Source of the DNA: CAYSIX01 sp964431205
Lineage (GTDB): Bacteria > Planctomycetota > Phycisphaerae > Phycisphaerales > Phycisphaeraceae
NCBI GenBank assembly: GCA_964431205.1
Contig: CAYSIX010000041.1
Coordinates: 1-22,427, forward strand
Reading direction: 5' to 3'
Length of the DNA stretch: 22,427 nucleotides
This document shows, one piece after another, positions 14,209 to 22,427 of this stretch. The notes beneath the pieces are model-generated. The model did not search any database and had not been told where the DNA came from. It saw nothing but the letters and a program-made list of their open reading frames with translations. How positions within the stretch are numbered: the first letter of the stretch is position 1; every line of letters begins with the position of its first letter. The position numbers and the translations under genes are program-made.

Positions 14209-17200
14209 TCATCGCCGCGGACGCGCCACCGCCACCCCGGAAACGCTGTCAACGGCTCGGATCGCCACCCCCTCGGCCTCGGCGTCCGTCACGATCAGCG
14301 TCACCTCATCACCCGAGATGGCCAGGCGATTTTCGGCGGCCTGCATCCGCAAAGGCTCGTCGGCTGCGAACGGCACCGACTCCAGCCGACACGACGCGGT
14401 CAGCCGCCCGCTGGCCCGGTCCAGCCAGTACAGCGTCAAAGTCCCGTCCTGGGCCGGGCGCAGCGCCGGCTCGGGCAGGTCGACCGCCGCGGCGGGGTCC
14501 AGGTCCACCATCGTCGACGGCCGCACGGCGACGATCAACGCATCCCGCGTCAGCGCGGACGCCACGACCTGATCGCCGTCGAACTCGATCGCGTCACGCC
14601 AGCGCACCTCGCCGCCCGGGCCCAGCGCGAAGGCGCCCTGATCCGTGACGACGAGCCAGCCCTCCGCCGTCCGCCGCACGCGGTCACGCCTCAACTGACG
14701 CGAGGCGCCCAGCGTCCGCTGCCCCATGATCGATCCATCCTCCGCGTCGAGCACCAGCAGGTCCCCGCTGTTGGCCGCGGCGATCACCGCGCGTGACGAC
14801 GCCCACGCCTGACCCGTCAGTGTCGTCCCCCCGACCGAGGTCCGCCACAGCACCCGCGCGTCGCCCGGGTCGTACGCCGTCAGCTCGTCCGTGACGGCCA
14901 CGACCATCCGATCCCGGCCCGCGAATCCCAGCCACTGCGGCAGGTCACGCAGTTCGATCGTCGAGCCCAGTGCCTCGCCCGTGCGCGCGTCCATCATCAG
15001 CAGCGCGCCCGACGGCGAGTCGGTCTGCGTGTCCGTCATCCCCGCGATCACGACCCGGCCGTTCGACATCGCTACCTGCGTGAGCCGCTCGATCGGCGTC
15101 ATGACCCGCCAGAGCACCTCGCCGTGCACACGATCCAGCGCCATCACCCGGCCGCTCGCGTCGCCGATCACCAGGTACATCGTGTCGCGTGCGAGCACGA
15201 ACCGCTCGTGGCGGACGGTCGCGGCGTTCTGCATGCGGCGGATCCGCCGGATGTCGTTGACGCCGACGAACTCGAGAAACTCCTGCTGCTCCGGGTTCCG
15301 CAGGGCCTCACGCACGGATTCGTCGCCCAGCTCCGCGAGCGACGCCTGCGCATCGTCCAATGACCAGCGCACCCGGCCGGTCTGCGCGTCCAGGCTCGTC
15401 AGCGCCGCCGCGCCGGGCGACCAGAGCGTCACGTGCTCGAGCCCCCCATCCACGACCACGGTGTTCGGGTTGGACCAGGCAACGCGCCAGCGCGGGCGCT
15501 TCGCCGTGATCAGGCGCAGCGCCGCCTCCTCGCGGATGAGCAGGCCGGCCGTGGAACCGGTGTCGTGCGTGTTCGCGGCCGCGTCGTGGAAGGGCTCGAG
15601 CAGTTGACCGCGCCGCACGGTCGCGGCCGCCGGCGGGGTCGCAAAGCGTGGCAGCGTCGGGTGCTGACCGACGGTGGCGTCGGCCGCGGCCTGCCAGGCG
15701 TCGAACGGCGTCGGCTCGCCGCGCCACGGCGGGGCCCACTCGGGCCGGTCCCGCTCGACGCGGGCCAGCAGCGCAAGGGCACGGTCGCCGCGGCCAAGAT
15801 CGATCAGCAGCGTGGCCAGCTCCCCGATTACGGTTTCCCCCAGCTCGGGCCCCGGCTCGCGGTGCAGCGCGATCGCCAGCGCCCGCCGCGCCGAAGCGGC
15901 GTCGTTCGCCTCGAGGCTCGCCCGCGCCGCCTCGATCAACGCCTCGATCGACGCCGGCGCCAACGGGTATTGCCGCGCCATCTCGATCCAACGCTCCGCG
16001 GTCGCCGTGCCCCCGCCGCGCAGCTCGAGCAACCGGCGCTCGGCCCGCTCGGCGTAAGGCCCGTACACCTGCGGCCCGTGCTCGGCCACCAGCGCCCGCA
16101 GGCGCAGCTCGGCCGCGACGTGCGCGGGGCGTATCGCCAGCGGCTCGACCACGGTCTGACCGGCCAGCTCGGGCGTGGCGAGCACCGCCTGGTAGTGTTC
16201 GGCGGCGCTGGTGGGACGTTCGGTTTCAGCCAGCAGGTCGCCCCGGGCCAGGTGGTAGGCGACCTCCTGCGCCGGATCGGCGGTGATCCGGGCCAGCCGA
16301 TCCAGCAGCGACGCGCGCAGCGACGCCCGCGCCCCGGCCGTCGGCCGTGCGTACGCGAGCAACTGCTCGAAGACGCGGGCCTGCAGGTCGTCGGCCATCG
16401 CGGGGTCCCGCGCCGGCTCGTCCGCGTAGCGACGCCACAGGCTGATCGCGCTGTCGGCCGCACGCAGCACGTCCTCGGGTCGATCGCCCTGCACGGCCAG
16501 GTGCGCCAGCGCCAGCGCCGGCCCGACGTCCGGCTCGGGCGCCGCCGCCGCGGCCACCATCTGACGCTGCAACGCCCCCGCCGCTTCCGACCAGCCCATG
16601 TAGCTGCGCACACGCGTTTTGCCGGCGATCAGCACCTGATCGGCCAACGCCAGCGCGTGACCGCCCTCCGACACCGCCATCTCCGTCAGCAGCGATCCGT
16701 CCTCCAGCGACACCACGAACAGTCGATCCGGCGAGGCGAGCACCGCGTACCGCCGCGTCACCGCCGGCTCAGCGTGCAGCAGACCGTCCGTGTCCTGACG
16801 CAGCCGCGTCGTCCAGCGCGGCTCCAAGGTCTGGTCATCCAAAAGCGCGACCTGCCGCCCCACCGCCAGCACCCCGCCGTCGGCCCGCGCCAGGATCTGC
16901 ACCTGGTCCCAGTCCGCGCCGTCGAGCTTCCGCCTCAGCTCGCCGGTGTCCGGGTCCAGCAGGACCGACTCGCTGGTCGCCTGCGTCGGCGGGACGATCA
17001 GCCCGGCCGACACCCGCAGCGGCGCGCTGACCAGCCGACCCACCGTCTGCCGCGTCGTGTTCACCCCCCGCTGGCTCATGTCCGCCGGGTCCACCAGCAG
17101 GCGAAGCCACCGCACCGCCCCCCGACGAACGTCCAGGCACGCCACCGCGCCGAGGTTGTCGCTGACGTACAGCCGCCCGCGGTCGAGCCGAAACTCCGAG

Positions 17201-18555
17201 ACCGGCGGCGCGGCGTTGCGGTTCGTGGTCACCACGCTCGCCAGGTGACGACGCCAGAGCAACTCGCCGCTGCGCGCATCGACGGCGACGACGAACGTGT
17301 CCTGGAACCCGGAGACCTGGCTTCGTCGCGCCAGCACGAACAGCCGGTCGTAGCTGAGCACGGGCGTGCCCTGGAAGTGGGCGCGTGCGAGCGCGGGGGC
17401 GAGCTGGCCGGGGTCGGTCTGCCAGCGCAGCCCACCGGTCAACGCGTCGAGGCAGAGCAGGTGCGTGGTCGGTTCCGGCTCGGGGACCCGGCCGATCCAG
17501 CCCGGTGGCCAGCCCATGACCGCGTACAGCGCGGCGCCGTCCACGAGCACGCCTCGCCGATCGGACGCGCTGCGCGGGTTTCGCCCCAGGATCGGCGGCT
17601 CGCGGGGCGGGACGATCTGCTCGAGCTTGAACCGCCAGAGCGTGCGCCCGGAGATCCGATCGGCGGCGTGAACCTCGTCGCCGGTGTTCAGGTACAGCGT
17701 CTCGCCGGCGACCGCGGGCACCAGCGGGTAGCGCACCGCGCCGCGTGCCCGCCCGCCGAAGCGGGCCTCGGCGGGGTCCGGCTCGGCGACCACCGCGCTC
17801 CACAGCGGCTCGTCCATCGGCGGCGGACGACGCCCCGCGTCTGCCGGCGCCGCGCGTCGCGCCGGCGTCGGCACACGCCAGCGGTTCATCAGCGAGTCGA
17901 TCCGCTGCGTCCCGTCCGCTGACCTGGCCAACGCCCCGCGGTGCCGCTCCAGCAGCGCCTCGTCGCCCGAGAGCAGCGCCGCCAGCGCCGCCAGCTCGTG
18001 GTAACGCCGACGGGTGCCCTCGACCGCGTCGAGGTCGGGGTGCTGCTCGATCCGTCCCAGCGCCGACATCGCGGCCGCCGCGTCGGCGCGCTCGACCGCA
18101 CGCCCCGCCAGCGCCAGGCCCGCGTCGAGCCCCGGCCGCGTCATCGCGTACAGCTCGAGCGCCTCGGCCAGCGCCGCGTCCGGGTCGTCGTCGGCCCACG
18201 CCTGCTCGACCGCACGCGCCGCCGTCGCGTCGAACCGATCGCGATAGGCGTCCAGCAGCTCCGGCTGCTCGCGCAGCCGCCGCTCGACCCACAGCCGCAC
18301 GTCGGTGTACAGCGGGCGGTCCAGCGCGATCAGTTTGGTCGGGTATCGCTCGATGACCTGCTGCAGCGTGGCCGCCGCCTCGCCGAGCAGCCCCTCTTCC
18401 TGCTTCGCCGCGGCCTCGTCGATCAGCTCCATCGCTGCCGGCGAGTCTTCGATGTAAACCGGCACGTGCGCCTCGTCCGGCTCCTGGCCCCACGCCGGCC
18501 ACACCGCCGCCGCCACCCCCAGCGCGATCCAGAGCCCGCCGGTCCTTGGCCTCAT
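14209..18555 (-). CDS. Large secreted protein with two PQQ-like (BamB-type) beta-propellers and TPR-like helices
   Basis: The 1448-residue protein starts at the ATG at 18555, behind a good aagga ribosome-binding site. Residues 1-23 are a signal peptide (WIALGVAAAVWPAWG). Residues about 40-220 are helical and TPR-like (LGEAAATLQQVIERYP). The first propeller covers about 270-655, with repeated tryptophan-type blades such as DRISGRTLWRF, DALTGGLRWQ and DARSGELLWRR. A second helical TPR-like region spans about 670-1000. A second propeller fills about 1035-1445 (DAQTGRVRWSL, DRVHGEVLWRV, DPGDARVLWRTSV). The fold resembles BamB and quinoprotein dehydrogenases, but no catalytic quinoprotein residues stand out, so a scaffold or binding role at the outer membrane or periplasm is inferred. 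It follows the RidA gene by 84 bases. Confidence 0.9.
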   Translation of the reverse strand: MRPRTGGLWIALGVAAAVWPAWGQEPDEAHVPVYIEDSPAAMELIDEAAAKQEEGLLGEAAATLQQVIERYPTKLIALDRPLYTDVRLWVERRLREQPELLDAYRDRFDATAARAVEQAWADDDPDAALAEALELYAMTRPGLDAGLALAGRAVERADAAAAMSALGRIEQHPDLDAVEGTRRRYHELAALAALLSGDEALLERHRGALARSADGTQRIDSLMNRWRVPTPARRAAPADAGRRPPPMDEPLWSAVVAEPDPAEARFGGRARGAVRYPLVPAVAGETLYLNTGDEVHAADRISGRTLWRFKLEQIVPPREPPILGRNPRSASDRRGVLVDGAALYAVMGWPPGWIGRVPEPEPTTHLLCLDALTGGLRWQTDPGQLAPALARAHFQGTPVLSYDRLFVLARRSQVSGFQDTFVVAVDARSGELLWRRHLASVVTTNRNAAPPVSEFRLDRGRLYVSDNLGAVACLDVRRGAVRWLRLLVDPADMSQRGVNTTRQTVGRLVSAPLRVSAGLIVPPTQATSESVLLDPDTGELRRKLDGADWDQVQILARADGGVLAVGRQVALLDDQTLEPRWTTRLRQDTDGLLHAEPAVTRRYAVLASPDRLFVVSLEDGSLLTEMAVSEGGHALALADQVLIAGKTRVRSYMGWSEAAGALQRQMVAAAAAPEPDVGPALALAHLAVQGDRPEDVLRAADSAISLWRRYADEPARDPAMADDLQARVFEQLLAYARPTAGARASLRASLLDRLARITADPAQEVAYHLARGDLLAETERPTSAAEHYQAVLATPELAGQTVVEPLAIRPAHVAAELRLRALVAEHGPQVYGPYAERAERRLLELRGGGTATAERWIEMARQYPLAPASIEALIEAARASLEANDAASARRALAIALHREPGPELGETVIGELATLLIDLGRGDRALALLARVERDRPEWAPPWRGEPTPFDAWQAAADATVGQHPTLPRFATPPAAATVRRGQLLEPFHDAAANTHDTGSTAGLLIREEAALRLITAKRPRWRVAWSNPNTVVVDGGLEHVTLWSPGAAALTSLDAQTGRVRWSLDDAQASLAELGDESVREALRNPEQQEFLEFVGVNDIRRIRRMQNAATVRHERFVLARDTMYLVIGDASGRVMALDRVHGEVLWRVMTPIERLTQVAMSNGRVVIAGMTDTQTDSPSGALLMMDARTGEALGSTIELRDLPQWLGFAGRDRMVVAVTDELTAYDPGDARVLWRTSVGGTTLTGQAWASSRAVIAAANSGDLLVLDAEDGSIMGQRTLGASRQLRRDRVRRTAEGWLVVTDQGAFALGPGGEVRWRDAIEFDGDQVVASALTRDALIVAVRPSTMVDLDPAAAVDLPEPALRPAQDGTLTLYWLDRASGRLTASCRLESVPFAADEPLRMQAAENRLAISGDEVTLIVTDAEAEGVAIRAVDSVSGVAVARPRR

Positions 18556-18639
18556 CCTGTCATCCTTGCACGGCCGGCGGCCGCGATCCAGCCGAACGCT
18601 CCCGAGCCACGCGTATTCAGCCCGCCCGGCTCGTGGTGC

Positions 18640-19110
18640 TCAGACCACCTCGACCACCGCGTCCAGCTCCACCGGCGCGTTCAGCGGCAGGCACGCCACC
18701 CCGACGGCCGATCTGGCATGCCGACCCCGCTCGCCCAGCGCCTCGACCAGCAGCTCGCTGGCGCCGTTGGCCACCAGGTGCTGCTCGGCAAAATCCGGAT
18801 CGCTGGCCACGAACACCGTCAGCTTCACGACCCGGTGAACCCGTTCGAGGTTGCCGTCCAACGCGTCGCGCACCGCGGCCAGCATGTTCAGCACGCACTG
18901 CCGCGCCGCCGACTGCGCCTCGGCCAACGCCACCCGCGAGGCCACCTTGCCCGTCGCGATCAGCTTCCCCTCGCGCACCGGCAACTGACCGCTGACGTAC
19001 AAGCTCGGGCCCGTACGTGCCACCGGCACGTACGACGCCACCGGTTTCGTCGCCGCCGGCAGCGAGAGGCCGAGCTCCGTCAACCTGGATTCGATCGACA
19101 TCGTGGCCAT
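18640..19110 (-). CDS. RidA family protein (YjgF/YER057c/UK114)
   Basis: The 156-residue protein belongs to the Rid family; characterised RidA members hydrolyse reactive enamine/imine intermediates released by PLP enzymes. The family arginine and acidic residue are present and spaced as in E. coli RidA: R133 (HARSAVGVACLP) and E148 (APVELDAVVEV). The N-terminus IESRLTELGLSLPAA and the block LYVSGQLPV mark the longer subgroup with about 150 residues, whose specificity is less certain. The start may be 19110 or the Met two codons further on (19104). It lies 75 bases downstream of dsbD and 84 bases upstream of the propeller-protein gene, possibly in one transcript. A link to the PLP enzyme GlyA further down is only suggestive. 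Confidence 0.93.
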   Translation of the reverse strand: MATMSIESRLTELGLSLPAATKPVASYVPVARTGPSLYVSGQLPVREGKLIATGKVASRVALAEAQSAARQCVLNMLAAVRDALDGNLERVHRVVKLTVFVASDPDFAEQHLVANGASELLVEALGERGRHARSAVGVACLPLNAPVELDAVVEVV

Positions 19111-19185
19111 TCTGTCGCCTGCCCCACTGCTTGTCGAGCGACGCCCGGCCGCCCGGGGCCGCCGCTTCGGTCCACGATCGATCGA

Positions 19186-21159
19186 TCAGCCGCGGTCGCG
19201 CGACGCCACCGGCCCTTGCCGCGCCGCCTCGACCGCACGCAGCACCTGATCCGGCGTGTACGCGTCGGCCTTGAACACCTCGCGACCGTCCGGCCCGTAC
19301 ACGACCAGCAGCGGGATCATCACCCGGCCCGCCTCGGCCAGCTTGGCGCGGCCCGCCGCGTTGCCGCCGGTCAGGTCCACCTTCATCGCCCGCACCCGCG
19401 GATCGTTCAACGCCTCGACCACCGCGTCCTGGCTCAGCACCGTCGCCTCCAGCGCCTTGCAGTTCAGGCACCACTCGGCGGTGAAGTCGAGCACGACCAC
19501 GTGACCTTCGGCCAGCGCCTGATCGAACCGCTCGGGCGTGTAGTACGTCCACCGCACGCCGCTGCCGTCCCCGGACGAATCGCCCGAGGTCGCCGCGACC
19601 CCGCCGATCAGCGCCAACGCCACGACCACCAGCCCGGCACCGCCGAAGACCGCCCGCGGCGTCGTCTCGCGCGTGATGCGGAAGGTGCGATAGGCCAGCC
19701 ACGCCCCCGCGGCGGCGATGAACAGGGCCGGGCCCCACCAGTAGAGCTGGCTGGGCTCGCGGGTGCCGTCGCTGGTCAGGGCGACGACGCCGACGCCGAC
19801 GAAGTAGGCCGCGGCGGCGAGGATCAGCAGGCCCATGACCTGCTTGAGCAGCTCGCTGCCCGGGCCGGTGCGGGGCAGGCGTTCGACCAGGCGGGGGTTG
19901 GCCGAGAGCACCAGGTACGGCAGCGCCATGCCCAGGCCGACGGCGGCGAAGGTCGAGAGCGTGATCGTCGGGCTCTGCGTGGCGGCCCAGGCCGCGGCGG
20001 CGCCCATGAACGGCGCCGTGCACGGCGTGGAGAGCACAGCGGTCATGATGCCAAAGCCGAACGAACCGACCACCGAGTCGTGCTTCGGGTTCACGGCGTA
20101 GACCCACCGCGGCAGTTGCACGGTGAACAGCCCGCCCATGGCGATGCCCATGATCGCGATGATCACGCCGACGCCGATCGTGAACAGCGGGTACTGGAAC
20201 AGCTGATTGGACGCGGTGAACCCGCTGATCGTGGCGATCACCACGCCGATGCCCAGCCAGAACGCCACGACGCCCAGCGACATCACGGCGCCCAGAAACA
20301 GGCACTTGCGCCGGTCGCCGGCCGCCTGCGCCAGGCCGATCATCTTGATGGGGATCACCGGCAGGACGCAGGGCGTGAAGTTCAGCAGCATCCCGCCGAA
20401 CGCGGCGACCGCGAACAGGGCCGTCAGCCCGACGACCCCCCGCGGGTCGAGCTGGAAGAAGTAGAAGTCCACGACCTGCGGGACCACAGCGGCGCCGCTG
20501 GCGTCGTCGGAAGCCGCCCCCACGGGCCGGCCTGAAACGCCCGCATCGCCCTCACCGCCGCCGGCCATCCGTGCGAACGCGGTCGTGTCAAAATCGGCGA
20601 ACAGCTCGGTGTCCGAAGCGCCCTGTTCGATCGTTGTCCCCGCGGGGACAACCTCCAGCTCCAGCTCGATCGACTCGTCGGTCGGGAACAGGCAGTTCTT
20701 GTCGTCGCAGGGCTGATACGCCACGGTCACGGTGACGGGGACCGTGCCCGGCTCGGCGTCGGGTCCGACCATCACCGGCACGTAAATAACCGTCTGCCCT
20801 TCGTACGCCGGCACCTTCTCCCCCGGCATCAACGCAAACTCGATCAGATGCGGCTCGGGATACTGGACGGGGCCGACCGCCAGCCCCGAGCCGTCGTCGA
20901 CCTGCACGGTCACCTCGGTCGGGATGAGGAAGTCGCTGTCGAGCTGGGCGGCGTCCGGGTTGATGTGCCAGGGCGAGGGGATGTCCAAGACCACCGCGAG
21001 CACGCGTGCGTCGCCGGGCCTCGCCTGGGCCTGATCCCACCGGGCCGAGACCTCGATCGGCGCGCCGTCGAAGAGCTGCGCCGCGGCCGGCGACGCGGCC
21101 AGCAGGGTCACCAGGCAGGCGGCAAAGGCTTGGGCGAGTCGGGGCCGAAGGTCGATCAT
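19186..21159 (-). CDS. dsbD: Thiol:disulfide interchange protein DsbD
   Basis: This membrane protein passes electrons from cytoplasmic thioredoxin to periplasmic thiol proteins. The 657-residue protein has all three DsbD parts. A signal peptide (residues 1-27, ASPAAA) leads into the alpha domain, with the redox pair C151/C156 in YQPCDDKNC. The membrane domain spans about 240-520, with C264 (NFTPCVLPVIPIK) and C380 (LSTPCTAPFMG). The C-terminal thioredoxin-like gamma domain carries C564/C567 in AEWCLNCK. All six catalytic cysteines are therefore present. The ATG at 21159 fits directly before the signal peptide. It diverges from fliM and is the first of a run of six minus-strand genes. Partners may include cytochrome c maturation or Dsb isomerases, none of them in the window. 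Confidence 0.96.
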   Translation of the reverse strand: MIDLRPRLAQAFAACLVTLLAASPAAAQLFDGAPIEVSARWDQAQARPGDARVLAVVLDIPSPWHINPDAAQLDSDFLIPTEVTVQVDDGSGLAVGPVQYPEPHLIEFALMPGEKVPAYEGQTVIYVPVMVGPDAEPGTVPVTVTVAYQPCDDKNCLFPTDESIELELEVVPAGTTIEQGASDTELFADFDTTAFARMAGGGEGDAGVSGRPVGAASDDASGAAVVPQVVDFYFFQLDPRGVVGLTALFAVAAFGGMLLNFTPCVLPVIPIKMIGLAQAAGDRRKCLFLGAVMSLGVVAFWLGIGVVIATISGFTASNQLFQYPLFTIGVGVIIAIMGIAMGGLFTVQLPRWVYAVNPKHDSVVGSFGFGIMTAVLSTPCTAPFMGAAAAWAATQSPTITLSTFAAVGLGMALPYLVLSANPRLVERLPRTGPGSELLKQVMGLLILAAAAYFVGVGVVALTSDGTREPSQLYWWGPALFIAAAGAWLAYRTFRITRETTPRAVFGGAGLVVVALALIGGVAATSGDSSGDGSGVRWTYYTPERFDQALAEGHVVVLDFTAEWCLNCKALEATVLSQDAVVEALNDPRVRAMKVDLTGGNAAGRAKLAEAGRVMIPLLVVYGPDGREVFKADAYTPDQVLRAVEAARQGPVASRDRG

Positions 21160-21274
21160 GCGCGTCTCCGTGCGGGTTCACCCCGGGCAGGTCGAACAAA
21201 GCATGGTACGTCGGATCCACCGGAAAGGTCGGCGAAATGTTCCCCGATGGTGTTGAAGCCGGCCCGGTCCGCCG

Positions 21275-21282
21275 ACCGATAA
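21275..21282 (+). promoter_or_regulatory. Possible flagellar sigma-28-like -10 element before fliM
   Basis: ACCGATAA matches the sigma-28 -10 consensus GCCGATAA at 7/8 positions and stands 38 bases before the fliM ATG. A matching TAAA-type -35 is not found at the expected distance; only TTGAAG at 21253-21258 is near. It is a weak candidate and could be chance. Confidence 0.2.
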
Positions 21283-21319
21283 CAGGACCCAGCGGCGGGT
21301 GCGCCGCCGGGAATCGCCC

Positions 21320-22348
21320 ATGGTTGACGTGCTGGATCAGAACGAGATCGACGCCCTGCTCGGCGCGGTCAGCCAGGGGGACGTCGCCTCCTCGGACGAC
21401 GACGCGCCGCCGCAGGTGTTCTCGCACCGCCGCGGCGGGGTGTTCAGCGCCGACATCGAGGTCCGCGACTACGACTTCAAGCGTCCCGAGCGGGTCAGCA
21501 AGGACCAGATGCGGGCGCTGGAGACGCTGCACGAGGGCTTCAGCCGCAACTTCGGGGCCTCGCTTTCGGGCTTCCTCCGCACGATCATGGAGGTCAAGGT
21601 CGCCAACATCGAGCAGATGACCTTCAGCGAGTTCACGCACTCGCTGCCGAACCCGACGTGCTTCAGCCTGCTGTCCTGCGAGCCGCTGGAGGGCAGCATC
21701 TGCCTCGAGCTGAGCCCGCTGATCGTGTACCCGGTGATCGATCGGCTGCTCGGCGGGTCGAACGCGGACCTGTTCATCCCGCAGCGGCCGCTGACGGCGA
21801 TCGAGCTGCGGCTGGTCAGGAAGATTCTGGACCGGGCGATGACGGCGCTTTCCGAGGCGTGGGAGAGCGTGGTGCCGCTGAAGTTCTCGCTTCAGGAGAC
21901 CGAGAGCAACCCGGCGCTGGTGCAGATCGTGGCCCCGAACGAGGTGGTGATCGTGGTGGGGTTCGAGATGAAGATGGGCGGCCGGGCCGGGACCATGAGC
22001 CTGTGCGTGCCGTACGCGGTGGTCGAGCCGGTGGTGGACAAGCTCTCGGCCCAGAGCTGGGCGGCGTACAAGAAGGGCCGCCAGGACCAGGGCATGCGCC
22101 GTCGCGTGGCCGGGCACCTCGACGCGACGCGGATGAGCGTCTCGGCGGTCCTGGCCGACACGACCATCAAGGTCTCGGACCTGTTGAACCTGCAGATCGG
22201 GGACCTGATCCTGACGGACAAGCCGGCCTCGGCCCCGTTGACCCTGGCCGTCGGCGACCGGCGAAAGTTCATCGGGTTCCTCGGCCAGTACCGCGGCAAC
22301 CGCGCGTTCCAGGTCAAACGCCCCCTGACGCCCAAGGACCGTGTCTGA
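21320..22348 (+). CDS. fliM: Flagellar motor switch protein FliM
   Basis: FliM is part of the C-ring at the base of the flagellum and binds phosphorylated CheY to switch rotation. The 342-residue protein begins with the CheY-binding peptide LDQNEIDALL (residues 5-14). A CheC-like middle domain follows, with LLGGSNADLF (143-152) in the place of the GGxG motif. The C-terminal SpoA domain (about 260-335) contains LLNLQIGDLILTD and GDRRKFIGFLGQYRGN. The ATG at 21320 is chosen because the conserved N-terminal peptide follows at once; an in-frame GTG at 21299 would add seven Arg-rich residues. The gene diverges from dsbD. No other flagellar gene is visible before the window ends 79 bases later, so a fliN or other partner could follow outside. 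Confidence 0.96.
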   Translation: MVDVLDQNEIDALLGAVSQGDVASSDDDAPPQVFSHRRGGVFSADIEVRDYDFKRPERVSKDQMRALETLHEGFSRNFGASLSGFLRTIMEVKVANIEQMTFSEFTHSLPNPTCFSLLSCEPLEGSICLELSPLIVYPVIDRLLGGSNADLFIPQRPLTAIELRLVRKILDRAMTALSEAWESVVPLKFSLQETESNPALVQIVAPNEVVIVVGFEMKMGGRAGTMSLCVPYAVVEPVVDKLSAQSWAAYKKGRQDQGMRRRVAGHLDATRMSVSAVLADTTIKVSDLLNLQIGDLILTDKPASAPLTLAVGDRRKFIGFLGQYRGNRAFQVKRPLTPKDRV

Positions 22349-22427
22349 CCCCGCCTCGCTGTCCCGACCGGTCGCCCAGCCCCGACGCCACGCCTGACGG
22401 CCCCGGTCGACCGCCCCCGGCTCCCCC

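Noticed and set aside
17941..20535. 864-residue plus-strand open frame opposite the propeller protein, RidA and dsbD
   Set aside because: It runs antisense across three genes with unambiguous domains; high G/C content keeps stop codons rare.
1..22427. CRISPR array, tRNA or rRNA gene, transposase, integrase or defence genes
   Set aside because: No regularly spaced repeats, tRNA-like cloverleaf, rRNA sequence or matching protein motifs were seen on either strand.

Overview
The window is GC-rich bacterial chromosomal DNA, most likely from a planctomycete of the Phycisphaerae type. This assignment is an inference. It rests on a PEP-CTERM secreted protein, a very large secreted protein with two PQQ-type beta-propellers and TPR-like helices, a solitary fliM, a CUT1 sugar-transport operon without its own ATPase, and intergenic palindromes built on the 'gcgccaag' motif. 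I saw no tRNA, rRNA, CRISPR array, integrase, transposase, phage gene or defence operon.

Layout: 1-2147 (+) is the 3' part of a thioredoxin-domain/DUF255 (YyaL/SSP411) gene. It carries an extra C-terminal DsbD-alpha-like domain and is interrupted by a 10-N gap. A 'gccaagg' palindrome (2187-2284) separates it from a TatD-family metallohydrolase gene (2363-3172, +). Next comes a more A/T-rich segment with its own good promoter and a four-helix membrane-protein gene (3395-3910, +). This segment is closed by a second, diverged copy of the last 28 codons of tatD (3917-4012). Nucleotides 7853-4089 (-) form a tightly overlapping operon for a carbohydrate ABC importer: binding protein, a MalF-type permease with unusual hydrophobic insertions, and a MalG-type permease. 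A PEP-CTERM protein gene (8805-8191, -) follows, with a near-perfect intrinsic terminator, and then about 730 bases with no convincing gene.

The NAD kinase gene (10471-9533, -) and a zinc alcohol dehydrogenase-like gene (10609-11583, +) diverge. From 21159 down to 11620 six minus-strand genes follow one another: dsbD, a RidA-family gene, the 1448-residue propeller protein, glyA, a family 2 glycosyltransferase and a DUF2304 membrane protein. The last two overlap by 4 bases and probably act together on a polyprenyl-phosphate sugar. fliM (21320-22348, +) diverges from dsbD and closes the window.

I found no clearly new multi-gene system. The features that most deserve a second look are the island bounded by two tatD 3' ends, the DUF255-DsbD-alpha fusion lying in the same window as a full DsbD, the enlarged MalF-type permease, and the double-propeller secreted protein.
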